Assembly (NCBI RefSeq): GCF_021298855.1
Contig: NZ_JAJTHI010000020.1
Location: forward strand, 110,786 to 174,785
Source: Gemmatimonas sp.
Lineage (GTDB): Bacteria > Gemmatimonadota > Gemmatimonadetes > Gemmatimonadales > Gemmatimonadaceae
Direction of reading: 5' to 3'
Length of the DNA: 64,000 bases
Shown in pieces: positions 55,499 to 64,000 of this stretch. Made by a program: the position numbers and the translations under genes. The first letter of the stretch is position 1; every line of letters begins with the position of its first letter. The notes beneath the pieces were generated by a model, which was not told the DNA's origin, searched no databases, and was given only the letters and a program-made list of their open reading frames with translations.

Positions 55499-56869
55499 TT
55501 ACGCCACGCGCGGTACGCGCCCCAACTCCGTGGCCGGAAGCACCACGGCGTCGCTGAGCGAGGTCTTGCGGCCGGTCAGGTCGGACAGATCGCCACCGTG
55601 GTACGCCTCTTCGCCGTGTTCCGCGAGGTCGATGCCCTGCACTTCGACTTCCACCGGCACGCGCAGTGACATGACCGCCTGCAGCGCGTACAGGATGATC
55701 ACGCTGGCCACCGCGGCAAAGGCAATGGTGGCCACAACCGCCAGCAACTGCACGCCAATGAGTGACGGATTACCGTGCAGCAGACCGTCGGCGCCGGCGG
55801 GGTTCACGGCCTTCGACGCAAAGACGCCCGTGAGCACGGCGCCCATGATGCCGGCCACACCGTGGCAGGCAAAGACGTCGAGGGTATCGTCGAGGCGCGT
55901 CTTGGGGCGGTAGTGCAGCGCCGCAAAGGAGAAGGGGGCCGCCAGCGCGCCCATGAGCAGCGCCGACAAGGGCGTCACGAAGCCCGCGGCGGGGGTGATG
56001 GTGACCAGCCCCACGACGGCACCGGTCGCGGCGCCAACGGCCGTCGCGCGTCCCCCCTTGAACAGTTCGAGTGCCAACCACGCAATCATCCCCGAGGCCG
56101 CCGCAGTGTGCGTGGTGACGAGGGCATTGGCGGCGATGCCGTCGGCCGCCAGCGCCGACCCGGCGTTGAAGCCGAACCATCCGAACCAGAGCAACCCGGC
56201 GCCGAGCAGCGCGAAGGGCACGTTGTGCGGCACGTTGGGAAGGCGCTTGAAATCCCGGCGGGGGCCAAGGAACAGCGCCAGCACCACCGCCGTGGTCCCG
56301 GCGGAAATGTGCACGACGGTGCCGCCGGCAAAGTCCAGGGCGCCGAGCTTGCGGAGCCACCCCCCGTCTCCCCACACCCAGTGCGCCAGCGGGTCATAGA
56401 TGATGGTGGTCCAGATGACGCCAAACGCCAGGTAGGCGACGAATCGCATGCGGTCAATGACGGCACCGGAGAACAGGGCCACCGTGATGCCGGCGAACAT
56501 CGCCTGGAAAGCAGCGAAGAGCAGGTGCGGCAGCAGCGCCGAGTAGGTGGGGTTGGGTGCACTCGTCACGCCGGCAAATCCCAGCCATTCGAAGCCCCCA
56601 ATCCAGGACGACCCGGGACCGAAGGCGAGGCTGTACCCGAAGAGGACCCACTGGACCGTGACCACCCCGAGCGCGCCGAGGCTCATGAGCATGGTGTTGA
56701 GGGCGCTCTTGGTGCGCACGAGGCCGCCGTAGAAGAACGCCAGCCCGGGCACCATGAGCAGCACCAGCGCCGTGCTGATGAGCACCCATGCCGTGTCGCC
56801 GGCGGATACGGTGGGCGAATCAGCCTGCGCGGCGGCGAGGAACGGGAGCAGCATGCTCGGTGACGACAT
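55499..56869 (-). CDS. amt: Ammonium transporter Amt
   Basis: The 456-residue membrane protein has about 11-12 hydrophobic helices. Amt signatures include FFYGGLVRTKSALNTMLMS, the DFAGGTVVHISAGTTAVVLALFLGPR motif with the pore His, and the second His motif FACHGVAGIMGAVLTGVFA. An N-terminal hydrophobic segment could be a signal peptide. The C-terminal tail (about 410-456) is cytoplasmic. The ATG follows the PII gene stop with no gap. Confidence 0.97.
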   Translation of the reverse strand: MSSPSMLLPFLAAAQADSPTVSAGDTAWVLISTALVLLMVPGLAFFYGGLVRTKSALNTMLMSLGALGVVTVQWVLFGYSLAFGPGSSWIGGFEWLGFAGVTSAPNPTYSALLPHLLFAAFQAMFAGITVALFSGAVIDRMRFVAYLAFGVIWTTIIYDPLAHWVWGDGGWLRKLGALDFAGGTVVHISAGTTAVVLALFLGPRRDFKRLPNVPHNVPFALLGAGLLWFGWFGFNAGSALAADGIAANALVTTHTAAASGMIAWLALELFKGGRATAVGAATGAVVGLVTITPAAGFVTPLSALLMGALAAPFSFAALHYRPKTRLDDTLDVFACHGVAGIMGAVLTGVFASKAVNPAGADGLLHGNPSLIGVQLLAVVATIAFAAVASVIILYALQAVMSLRVPVEVEVQGIDLAEHGEEAYHGGDLSDLTGRKTSLSDAVVLPATELGRVPRVA

Positions 56870-57280
56870 TCAGCGAGACTCCCGCGTGGGCACACGCATT
56901 TCGAGTTGAGTTTGGCGCATGACCTCGTCGGCGTTCACCGCCGTCAGCGCGTTGTTGTCGCTCTCGCCGGTGCGGATGCGCACCGTGCGCTCGAGCGGCA
57001 GCACGAAGATCTTGCCGTCCCCCACCTCACCGGTGCGCGCGCCGTCGCAGATCGCCTGAATGGTGCGCTCCACAAACTCTTCGGAGCAGGCCATCTCGAT
57101 GCGCACCTTTTCGTGAAACTCCAGCACCACGGACTCGCCGCGATACTGCTGTACCACGTCGCGCTCACCACCGTGCCCGCTGACCCGGGAGAGCGTCATT
57201 CCGGTCACGCCGACCTGGAACAGCGCGCGTTTCACGTCGGCCAGCTTTTCCGGACGGAGCACGGCAACGATGAGCTTCAC
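56870..57280 (-). CDS. glnK: PII nitrogen regulatory protein (GlnK-like)
   Basis: The 136-residue PII protein starts at GTG 57280 with GGAG 5 nt upstream (VKLIVAVLRPEKLADVKRAL). It has the PII B-loop TGEVGDGKIFV and the VRIRTGE C-loop. In alignment with E. coli GlnB, Val51 stands where the uridylylated Tyr51 should be, while Tyr46 is kept. GlnK-type proteins bind Amt and block ammonium uptake, and amt is the next gene. A tail of about 20 residues extends beyond the usual end. The open frame upstream of the GTG is rich in Cys but unlike coding sequence. Confidence 0.93.
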   Translation of the reverse strand: MKLIVAVLRPEKLADVKRALFQVGVTGMTLSRVSGHGGERDVVQQYRGESVVLEFHEKVRIEMACSEEFVERTIQAICDGARTGEVGDGKIFVLPLERTVRIRTGESDNNALTAVNADEVMRQTQLEMRVPTRESR

Positions 57281-57532
57281 GAAGACTCCGGGCAGAGTAT
57301 GGAACCGTGGGCAGCAGGCGCATGCACGCGCTTTCGTGTCAATTCTGCACGAACAGCAATACAGCCGGCATTGTTTCCGCCAGCATTCTCGGCATTCGCC
57401 GCAATCCCCGTGCATTTCGCGCACGAATTACCGTGAGGGTGCCGGGCGAGCGACGCAAACCCGAACATATGCCGTCCATCGCGCATGCGCCCGTCCCGGT
57501 CCAGCCAGCCGACGGCGCCGTACTGCAGCCCG
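57281..57532. other. Intergenic region between the glnK and GT2 genes
   Basis: No convincing gene. Base composition is less GC-rich than the flanks and short frames lack family features. A TTGACA box on the minus strand at 57337-57342 could be part of a glnK promoter, but no good -10 is at the right distance. Confidence 0.4.
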
Positions 57533-58741
57533 TCAGGCCGGCAGCGATTCGAACGATCGCCCACGCCAGGCCTTGGGGCGTCGCGCCGTACTCAGCGTGA
57601 GCCGCCACGCGGCCGCGAGGTCAGCCAGCCACGAGCACCAGAAGCTGATGCCGCGCTCGGCATAGCTGCCGCGCAGCGCCCAGAGCATGAACAGACGGAT
57701 GAACAGCGCCGACCCGTTCACCAGCAGCAGCGCCCGCCAGAGCATGGCGTGGGGGGCATTGGTGAGGGCGATTGTTCCCGTGGCGAGAAGCGCGCCGAGC
57801 ACGAGCAGCGTGGGCAACGGCAGCCCCTGCACCGCCCACACCAGCGCCACGTCGAGCCAGCGGCGCCACATGGGCGTGGCGTCCTTGAGATCGAAGCTGC
57901 GCCCCCACTCGCGCCACATTTCGCCCAAGGAGGCATATGACCGCACCTGGATGATCTGCGAGCCGTCGAGGAAGCCCACGCGTGCACCGTTGGCGGCCAG
58001 GTGACGCGCGAGCGTGACGTCGTCACACCACGACGTGCGGGCGCAGGAGTACCCGCCATTGGCGAGCAGCAGGTCACGACGCGCGATGAAGCATTGCCCG
58101 TTGGCCAGCACCCGATCGGGCGGGGGCTGCGTGGCCCCGGCTGCGCCGCACCGATACACGAGCGTGGTGAGCATCGCCGGCTGCACGAAGCGCTCGGCCG
58201 CCGTCTGATCGCGGAACTGCGGCGAGAAGCTGGCCACGTCGTACCGGTCCTGCTCCACCGCGTCGATGACCGCCCCCACCAGCCCCGGCGCGGGCACGGT
58301 GTCGGCGTCGATCCCGAGCACCCAGTCCCCCTTCGCCTCGCGCAGGCCGCTCTCGAGCGCCCACACCTTGCCCACCCACCCCGGCGGCAGCGGGTCATCG
58401 GTCACCAGGCGAATACGCGGGTCCTTGCGTGCCGCCGCCTCCACGAGCTCGCGGGTGCCGTCGGTAGACCGGCTGTCCACCACCAGCACTTCGAGCAGTG
58501 GCGCCTCCTGCTGCATGAGCCCGTCGAGGCACGGGCCCACCCGATTCACCTCGTTGAGCGTGGTCACCATGACCGTGACCGTAGTGTCGGTACGCGGTGT
58601 CCGGCGGGGGGCGATGGGCGGCCGACGCGAGTAGCCTGGGGCCAGCCGAGCCAGCAGCACGAACAGCAGCCACACCTGCAGCCCCAGCAGGACGACGCCG
58701 ATCAGACGCCCGGCATCGGCCAGGAGCACGGGCAACGTCAT
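57533..58741 (-). CDS. Family 2 glycosyltransferase, membrane-bound
   Basis: The 402-residue protein has an N-terminal helix (about 4-34), a GT-A catalytic domain with VMVTTLNEVNRVGPCLDGL, LVVDSRSTDGTRE, the DXD-like motif GIDADTVPAP, and LARHLAANGARVGFLDGSQII. C-terminal membrane helices lie at about 285-370. The pattern is like carotenoid or lipid glycosyltransferases, but the acceptor cannot be assigned. ATG 58741 overlaps the stop of the DUF2867-like gene (ATGA). Confidence 0.88.
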   Translation of the reverse strand: MTLPVLLADAGRLIGVVLLGLQVWLLFVLLARLAPGYSRRPPIAPRRTPRTDTTVTVMVTTLNEVNRVGPCLDGLMQQEAPLLEVLVVDSRSTDGTRELVEAAARKDPRIRLVTDDPLPPGWVGKVWALESGLREAKGDWVLGIDADTVPAPGLVGAVIDAVEQDRYDVASFSPQFRDQTAAERFVQPAMLTTLVYRCGAAGATQPPPDRVLANGQCFIARRDLLLANGGYSCARTSWCDDVTLARHLAANGARVGFLDGSQIIQVRSYASLGEMWREWGRSFDLKDATPMWRRWLDVALVWAVQGLPLPTLLVLGALLATGTIALTNAPHAMLWRALLLVNGSALFIRLFMLWALRGSYAERGISFWCSWLADLAAAWRLTLSTARRPKAWRGRSFESLPA

Positions 58742-59091
58742 CGCCACTCCCGGGCATCCGACGCGCGGCCGGCGGCCGCACGATCGCAACGGGCAGTGGC
58801 CAGGGCCGAAGAGAGCAGCAGCGGTGCGGGGACCATCACGAACCAGTTAAGGTGGCCAAACACGCCGGCGGGCACGAAGCGCGCCCCCCGAATGAACTGG
58901 GCAGCGGCCCCGTCCGGTTCCGCCCGGAATTCCAACCAGGCCCATCCGGGGCGCCGCGTCGCTGCCCGCAGCGGCCGGTGGCGTGACGGGGTGAAGGCTG
59001 CGACCCGCCACCCATCGGCCCCCGCTCCAACATACAGAAGGCCAGAATCCCCCTGCGTCTCCGGCTGGCCGGGCTGGCCCGGTCCTCCCAC
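58738..59091 (-). pseudogene. DUF2867-like C-terminal fragment of a short-chain dehydrogenase family protein
   Basis: The 117-codon frame resembles the C-terminal DUF2867 domain of NAD(P)-binding SDR-type proteins. It starts at GGPG, then DGWRVAAFTPSRHRPLRAA, PGWAWLEFRAEPDG, and ARFVPAGVFGHLNWFVMVPA. The Rossmann domain expected upstream is missing, and the nearest start is a GTG at the point where similarity begins. This looks like a truncated remnant, or a free-standing DUF2867 protein with an unclear start. It is directly coupled to the GT2 gene. Confidence 0.5.
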
Positions 59092-59164
59092 AACGCGAAA
59101 GTGGCGACTTGCCGCCCCATGGGGTAGCCTCTCTCCATCGACACCACCCCGTTTCCTGCTCCCC

Positions 59165-59665
59165 GTGTCACGCGCCAATCCCTCCCCCGGTCGCCAGTTG
59201 CTGGCCAACTGGGACCGCCTGCACCGCCTTCCGCTCGGCAAGCGGCTTTTCAGCTGGGCCGTGGGCTACACGGCGCCGTACACCGGCTCGGTGGGCGGCG
59301 TCTACACCGACGTGCGCCCGGGTTATGCCCGCGTCGAGCTGCGCGACCGGCGTGCCGTGCGCAACCACCTGGCCTCGGTCCACGCCGTGGCGCTCGTGAA
59401 CCTGGCCGAAATGGCGAGTGGCGTGGCGCTCATGACGGCGCTGCCCCCCGGCGTGCGTGGCATCGTGACGGGGCTGTCCATCGAGTATCGCAAGAAGGCC
59501 CGCGGCCAGCTGACCTGCGAATGCGTGGCGGCGGTGCCGTCTGCCGTGTCACCCGGCATGACCGAGAGCGTGACGCACGAAGTGCGCGCCGCCATCACCG
59601 ACAGCGCCGGGGAGGTGGTGGCCGTGGCTACCGTGCACTGGCGCCTGTCTCCCCCTTCCGCGTGA
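59165..59665 (+). CDS. DUF4442 hotdog-fold (thioesterase-like) protein
   Basis: The 166-residue product starts at GTG 59165. Its GGVYTDVRPGYARVELRDRR, HLASVHAVALVNLAEMASGVAL and IEYRKKARGQLTCEC match DUF4442, a hotdog-fold family related to acyl-CoA thioesterases. It is likely cytoplasmic, substrate unknown. The stop overlaps a GTG of the next gene (GTGA), so they are co-translated. Confidence 0.85.
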   Translation: MSRANPSPGRQLLANWDRLHRLPLGKRLFSWAVGYTAPYTGSVGGVYTDVRPGYARVELRDRRAVRNHLASVHAVALVNLAEMASGVALMTALPPGVRGIVTGLSIEYRKKARGQLTCECVAAVPSAVSPGMTESVTHEVRAAITDSAGEVVAVATVHWRLSPPSA

Positions 59666-59667
59666 TC

Positions 59668-60711
59668 ATGGCCACTCCTCCGCTCCCGCCTTCGCCGTTG
59701 GGCGAGACCGCGCTTACCCGCCACGCGGGCATTCGCGTGCCGCTGATCTGCGGCCCCATGTACCCCTGCAGCAACCCCGAACTGGTGGCCGCGGTGAGCA
59801 AGGCGGGCGCGCTGGGGATCGTGCAGCCCATTTCGCTCACATACGTGCACGGCTTCGAGTTCCGGGCGGGGCTGCGCCGCATCAACGCGTTGAGCGGAGG
59901 CGCCCCCATCGGCTTCAACGCCCTCATCGAAGCCTCCAGCAAGACGTACCACAATCGCATGGTGCGGTGGGTGGAGACGGCGCTCGAGGAAGGGGTGCGC
60001 TTCTTCCTCACCTCGCTGGGGAACCCGCGCTGGGTGTGTGAACGCGTGCATGCCGCTGGCGGCGTGGTGTACCACGACATCACCGAACGCAAATGGGCGC
60101 TCAAGGGGCGTGACGGTGGCGTGGACGGGCTGGTGGCCGTGAACCGCGAGGCCGGTGGTCACACGGGATCGCGTGACGCCCGCGCGCTGCTCGACGAGAT
60201 CGCCGACCTGGGGTTGCCGGTGGTGGCGGCCGGCGGCGTGGGAGAGCCGGCGCAGTTCCGCGCGCTGCTCGAGATGGGCTACGCCGGCGTGCAGCTGGGA
60301 ACCCGCTTCATCGCCACCACCGAGTGCAACAGCGACCTGCGCTACAAGCAGGCGATCGTGAACGCGACGTCGCAGGACGTGGTGCTCACCGAACGGCTTA
60401 CCGGCGTCCCGGTGTCGGTGCTACGCACCCCGTACGTGGACCGCCTGGGCACCACGGTGGGTCCGATTTCCCGCCTGCTCTTCAAGGGGCGCAAGACCAA
60501 GCACTGGATTCGCACCTGGTACGCCCTCCGCTCGCTGCGGCAGCTCAAGCGCTCGAGCGTGGACGGGGCCACCAGCGACTATTGGCAGGCCGGTCGGAGC
60601 GTAGACGCGATTCACGACATTCGCCCCGCCGCCCAGATCGTGGCGGAGTTCGCCGCGTCGCTGGCCGACGTCCCCACTGGCCATTCGCACTCTGTGGAGC
60701 AACCGACATGA
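59668..60711 (+). CDS. Nitronate monooxygenase-family flavoprotein
   Basis: The 347-residue TIM-barrel protein has PLICGPMYPCSNPELVAAVS, DGLVAVNREAGGHTGSRDA (GGHTG), VVAAGGVGEPAQFRALLEMGYAGVQLGTRF and an ATTECN-like segment, the FMN-binding pattern of the 2-nitropropane dioxygenase/nitronate monooxygenase family. The physiological substrate is uncertain because the family includes FabK-like reductases. ATG 59668 is preferred over an overlapping GTG at 59662. Its stop overlaps the acylase ATG (ATGA). Confidence 0.9.
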   Translation: MATPPLPPSPLGETALTRHAGIRVPLICGPMYPCSNPELVAAVSKAGALGIVQPISLTYVHGFEFRAGLRRINALSGGAPIGFNALIEASSKTYHNRMVRWVETALEEGVRFFLTSLGNPRWVCERVHAAGGVVYHDITERKWALKGRDGGVDGLVAVNREAGGHTGSRDARALLDEIADLGLPVVAAGGVGEPAQFRALLEMGYAGVQLGTRFIATTECNSDLRYKQAIVNATSQDVVLTERLTGVPVSVLRTPYVDRLGTTVGPISRLLFKGRKTKHWIRTWYALRSLRQLKRSSVDGATSDYWQAGRSVDAIHDIRPAAQIVAEFAASLADVPTGHSHSVEQPT

Positions 60712-63113
60712 CCGTGCGTTCACGCCGCCATTCCTGGATTGCCGGTGCCGCCGTGCTGGCGCTGGCCGGTGTCCCGTGGCTCACCGCCCACGCCCAGTCC
60801 ATCAGTGCGCGGGGATTGCATGCGCCGGTGACGCTCACGCGCGACAGCGCCGGCATCGTGCACATCGAGGCGCAGAACGAGCACGACCTGTTCTTCGCGC
60901 AAGGCTACAGCGCCGCCCGCGACCGGCTGTTCCAGCTGGAGTTGTGGCGCCGGCAGGCCACCGGCACCATGGCGGAAGCGCTGGGGCCGCGCTGGGTGGC
61001 GCGCGATCGCGCCGCGCGTCTCATGACGTACCGCGGCGACATGGACACCGAACTCGCGCACTACCACCCGCGGGGCAAGGCCATCATCGAGGCGTTCGTG
61101 GCCGGCGTGAACGCGTGGGTGGACCGGGTGCGTGCCGATGCCTCGCTCATGCCTCCCGATCTCGCGGCGCTCGGCATCACCCCCGGGCACTGGACGCCGG
61201 CGGTCGTGGTATCGCGCCACAATGCGCTGGCCAGCAACGCCAGCGATGAAGCGGGGCTGGCGCGTGCCGTGCGGATGCTGGGCAGCGACGCGGTCAAGCG
61301 CCGGCGGCGCTTCGAACCGGGCAATGTGCGTCTCGCACTGGACAGCGCGGTGGCGCAGCTCGTCGCCACGGTGACCGATGCGCGACTGCTGGCCGACTAC
61401 AGTGGATCGCGCAGCGCGCCGTCCTTCCGCGCCGACGAGCTGGCCGCCTCGTGGCGCCGGCCGTCAGCGGCACCGGCCGACTCGACCGCGCGCCTCGAGA
61501 CCGACCGCTGGGAGAGCAACAACTGGGTGATCAGCGGTGCACGCACGGCGAGCGGCAAGCCCATCGTGGCCAACGATCCGCACCGGGCGATCTCGCTGCC
61601 GTCGCTGCGCTACCTGGTGCACCTCAAGGCACCCGGCTGGGATGTCATTGGCGGTGGTGAACCGGGCATCCCCGGGGTGGCCATCGGCCACAATCAGCAT
61701 GGTGCGTGGGGGCTCACGATCTTCGGCATCGACAGCGAGGATCTGTACGTGTACCAGCTCGATGCCGCGAACCGCGCCTATCGCTATCGGGGCGGCTTCG
61801 AGCCGCTGCGCGTGCTTGCCGATACGGTGCGCGTGAACGGGGGCGGCGCGGTTCCCGTCTCGCTGCCCTACACGCGGCATGGTCCGGTGCTGTACGTGGA
61901 CAGCGTCCGCCACGTCGCCGTGGCGCTGCGCGCCGGATGGCTGGAGCCCGGTGGCGCGCCGTATCTCGCCAGCCTGCGGCTGGATCAGGCCACGAACTGG
62001 ACCGAAGCGCGCGCGGCACTCACGTATGCACGCATGCCCGCGCTCAACTGGATCTGGGGCGATACCAGCGGCACCATCGGCTGGCAGACCGCCGGCGTGG
62101 CGCCCGTGCGGCGCAACTGGGAGGGGCTCATGCCGGTGCCTGGCGATGGGCGCTTCGAGTGGGATGGGTTGCTGCCCATTGCCCAGCTGCCACACGAGAC
62201 CAATCCCGCCCGTGGCTATGTGGGGACGGCCAACGCCTTCAACGTGCCGACCACCTATGCGCACTTCGAGGCACTCGCGCGCAGCTGGTCCGATCCCTTC
62301 CGTCACGATCGCCTGCAGCAGGTGCTGGACACCACGCGCAACGCCACGGCGGCCAGCTCGGGCGCATTGCAGCACGATGCCTACGCCCTGGCGGCAGAGC
62401 GCCTGGTCCCGCTGCTCGATCGCGTGACCTTTCCCACGCCGTTGGCCAAGGCGGCACGCGATACGCTGCTGGCATGGAATCGCGTGCTCGATGCCGAGTC
62501 GCGGGGCGCCGCCATTTTCGTGGCGTGGGAGCGCCGCCTGGCGTCGCACACCGCGGCGCTCGTCGTTCCGCCCGCCGCACGCCCGCTGCTGCGCACGGTG
62601 CCGCTGTCCCGCGTCGTCGAGCTGCTCACGCGCCCGGATTCCCTGCTTGGCGACCGGCCGGAGGGCGCCCGCAACGACATTCTCGTGCGGGCGTTCAGCG
62701 AGACCATCGACGACCTGCGCCAGCGATTCGGCGACGACCTGCGTGGCTGGCGCTACGGGGATGCGCGCTTCCATCATGCACGCATTGCGCATCCGTTGGA
62801 TGCGCTGGTGTCCGATTCACTCAAGCGCCTGCTGTCGCCGGGCCCGGCCCCGCGCGGCGGCTACGCCAACACGCTGCTGGCCACGAGCAATGCCGACAAC
62901 CAGAATCATGGTGCCAGCTTGCGCGTGGTCATGGACGTGGCCGACTGGGACGCCGCGCTGGTGACCAACACGCCAGGACAGAGCGGTGACCCGCGCAGCC
63001 CGTTCTACGCCAATCTGTTCCCGTCGTGGGCGCAGAACCGCTTCCTGCCCCTGCCCTACTCCCCTGCGGCCGTGAAACGACAGACCGCGGAGGTCGTCGT
63101 CCTTACCCCCTGA
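60708..63113 (+). CDS. Penicillin/AHL acylase-family Ntn hydrolase, secreted
   Basis: The 801-residue precursor has a signal peptide (about 1-29, ending AHAQS). The alpha chain follows (about 30-265, FFAQGYSAARDRLFQLELWRR), then a spacer, and the beta chain whose N-terminal nucleophile Ser270 follows Glu269 (DRWESNNWVISG). ANDPHRAISLPS and the late TSNADNQNHGASLRVVMD with the catalytic Asn region are also present. Autocleavage before Ser270 should give a heterodimer. The family hydrolyses penicillins, acyl-homoserine lactones or other N-acyl amides; specificity cannot be read here. It is coupled to the flavoprotein gene upstream. Confidence 0.92.
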   Translation: MTVRSRRHSWIAGAAVLALAGVPWLTAHAQSISARGLHAPVTLTRDSAGIVHIEAQNEHDLFFAQGYSAARDRLFQLELWRRQATGTMAEALGPRWVARDRAARLMTYRGDMDTELAHYHPRGKAIIEAFVAGVNAWVDRVRADASLMPPDLAALGITPGHWTPAVVVSRHNALASNASDEAGLARAVRMLGSDAVKRRRRFEPGNVRLALDSAVAQLVATVTDARLLADYSGSRSAPSFRADELAASWRRPSAAPADSTARLETDRWESNNWVISGARTASGKPIVANDPHRAISLPSLRYLVHLKAPGWDVIGGGEPGIPGVAIGHNQHGAWGLTIFGIDSEDLYVYQLDAANRAYRYRGGFEPLRVLADTVRVNGGGAVPVSLPYTRHGPVLYVDSVRHVAVALRAGWLEPGGAPYLASLRLDQATNWTEARAALTYARMPALNWIWGDTSGTIGWQTAGVAPVRRNWEGLMPVPGDGRFEWDGLLPIAQLPHETNPARGYVGTANAFNVPTTYAHFEALARSWSDPFRHDRLQQVLDTTRNATAASSGALQHDAYALAAERLVPLLDRVTFPTPLAKAARDTLLAWNRVLDAESRGAAIFVAWERRLASHTAALVVPPAARPLLRTVPLSRVVELLTRPDSLLGDRPEGARNDILVRAFSETIDDLRQRFGDDLRGWRYGDARFHHARIAHPLDALVSDSLKRLLSPGPAPRGGYANTLLATSNADNQNHGASLRVVMDVADWDAALVTNTPGQSGDPRSPFYANLFPSWAQNRFLPLPYSPAAVKRQTAEVVVLTP

Positions 63114-63182
63114 GCCGGCGCCCCCTCTCCCCCTCGCCGCTCTCCCTTCGTCACCCGCCCATCTGCGCCCGGAGACCTGTTC

Positions 63183-63845
63183 ATGCTGTCGCTCACGTTG
63201 CCCGTCGTCATTGCCGCCGCATCCCTCGTGTCCACGCCATCACCGTCGCCACGTCCGACGTTTGCGCAACAGGACATGTCGTTCTTCATCACCAGCGTGG
63301 GTTCTGGTGACGGGGCCAACCTTGGTGGCCTGGCCGGCGCCGACAAGCACTGCGCCACGCTCGCCGAGGCGGCCGGCGTGAAGGGGAAGACGTGGCACGC
63401 CTATCTCAGCCAGCAGGCGGTGGGTGGCGCGCCGGCCGTGAATGCGCGGGATCGCATCGGCAAGGGGCCGTGGAAGAACGCCAAGGGCGTCGTGGTGGCC
63501 ACGAGCGTGGACGATCTCCACAGCGACGCCAACACGTTGAGCAAGGAGAACAGTCTCACCGAGAAGGGGGCCGTGGTGAATGGCCGTGGTGACACGCCCA
63601 ACATGCACGACGTGCTGACCGGCTCCACGCTCGACGGTCGCGTGCAGCCAGGCGACGGCGACAGTACCTGCAGCAACTGGACGAGCAACGCCGACACCGG
63701 CAGCGCATCGGTTGGCCACCATGATCGTCAGGGTGGCGGCGCCAACCCCACCAGCTGGAACTTCGCGCACGCGTCGCGTGGGTGTGGCCAGAAGAATCTG
63801 CAGGCCACGGGCGGCAACGGGTTGTTCTACTGCTTTGCGACCTGA
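63183..63845 (+). CDS. Secreted lectin-like (DUF1554-type) protein
   Basis: The 220-residue product starts at ATG 63183 with GGAG 8 nt upstream. A signal peptide (about 1-29) precedes FFITSVGSGDGANLGGLAGADKHC, a pattern of secreted C-type-lectin-like/DUF1554 proteins. WHAYLSQQ, LTGSTLDGRV, TCSNWTSNADTGSASVGHHD and a terminal NGLFYCFAT follow, with four Cys likely forming disulfides. It may bind surface glycans; no catalytic site is seen. Confidence 0.75.
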   Translation: MLSLTLPVVIAAASLVSTPSPSPRPTFAQQDMSFFITSVGSGDGANLGGLAGADKHCATLAEAAGVKGKTWHAYLSQQAVGGAPAVNARDRIGKGPWKNAKGVVVATSVDDLHSDANTLSKENSLTEKGAVVNGRGDTPNMHDVLTGSTLDGRVQPGDGDSTCSNWTSNADTGSASVGHHDRQGGGANPTSWNFAHASRGCGQKNLQATGGNGLFYCFAT

Positions 63846-63870
63846 CGTGTATCGCGGGCTGTGGTGGTGA

Positions 63871-63913
63871 AACTGCGAACGGCAAACTGCAAACGGCAGA
63901 CGGCAGACGGCAG
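63871..63913. repeat. Short tandem repeats downstream of the lectin-like gene
   Basis: Two 14-bp units differing at one base (63871-63884 and 63885-63898; consensus AACTGC[GA]AACGGCA) run directly into two 7-bp GACGGCA units. A further related GCAGACGGCAGG copy lies near 63926-63937. The rest of the window end holds no gene. Confidence 0.7.
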
Positions 63914-64000
63914 GAACGACAGTCCGCAGACGGCAGGGATGTGGTCGAACAAAGCGGCCGCCAGTGCTTCGCAGGGCGCCCGATTTCCTTTGCGGTTGGG

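Noticed and set aside
57337..57342. TTGACA box as a glnK promoter
   Set aside because: No acceptable -10 element lies 16-18 bases downstream, so it was not listed as a promoter.
57281..57424. Cys-rich in-frame extension upstream of glnK (about ten Cys, several CxxC)
   Set aside because: Its third-position GC is much lower than in neighbouring genes, PII proteins start exactly at the GTG with a good Shine-Dalgarno, and no family has such a domain.

Overview
The window is a GC-rich stretch of bacterial chromosome, most consistent with Gemmatimonadota (a Gemmatimonas-like organism). The inference rests on a Pkn-type Ser/Thr kinase fused to a WD40-like propeller, a Bacteroidetes-like long IleRS, meso-DAP type MurE and many secreted TPR and peptidase proteins. 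No taxonomic search could be run. About 57 protein genes and one tRNA are visible, packed tightly. Everything from 55080 down to 1 is on the minus strand, and stop/start overlaps of the ATGA, GTGA and TGATG type are the rule.

Reading in the direction of transcription, the first block (55080 to 41127) is housekeeping: tilS-hpt-ftsH-DUF2723-yggS-divIVA-pnp-ileS-dksA/traR-lspA-lspA-rluD. It holds two consecutive complete lspA genes and an IleRS whose HIGH motif reads GIHH.

The second block (41113 to about 25481) is the most unusual part. It is a long, translationally coupled chemosensory operon: cheW-cheY-cheA-cheC-giant TPR-DUF4388-mglA-tandem DnaA-like ATPase-DUF4388/TPR-cheD-cheB-cheW-like-TPR-metallopeptidase. 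It combines a CheA/CheY phosphorelay, a Ras-like MglA GTPase, and a protein with two DnaA-type AAA+ modules and no DnaA DNA-binding domain. No cheR and no methyl-accepting receptor gene is in the window. A small membrane protein, tRNA-Val(UAC) and a secreted TPR protein follow.

The third block (22877 to 1) is the dcw cell-wall and division cluster: rsmH-ftsL-ftsI(PASTA)-murE-murF-mraY-murD-ftsW-murG-murC-ftsQ-ftsA. A Ser/Thr kinase, an M14 carboxypeptidase and a terminator lie between ftsA and ftsZ. FtsZ is followed by an M23 peptidase cut by the window edge. mraZ, murB and ddl are not in the cluster.

The right end (55255 to 64000) holds a small plus-strand membrane protein sharing a perfect hairpin terminator with the facing glnK-amt pair. 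After these come a GT2 glycosyltransferase with a DUF2867-like remnant, then a plus-strand set: hotdog DUF4442, nitronate monooxygenase, penicillin/AHL-acylase-like Ntn hydrolase, and a secreted lectin-like protein. The last 130 bases carry short tandem repeats.
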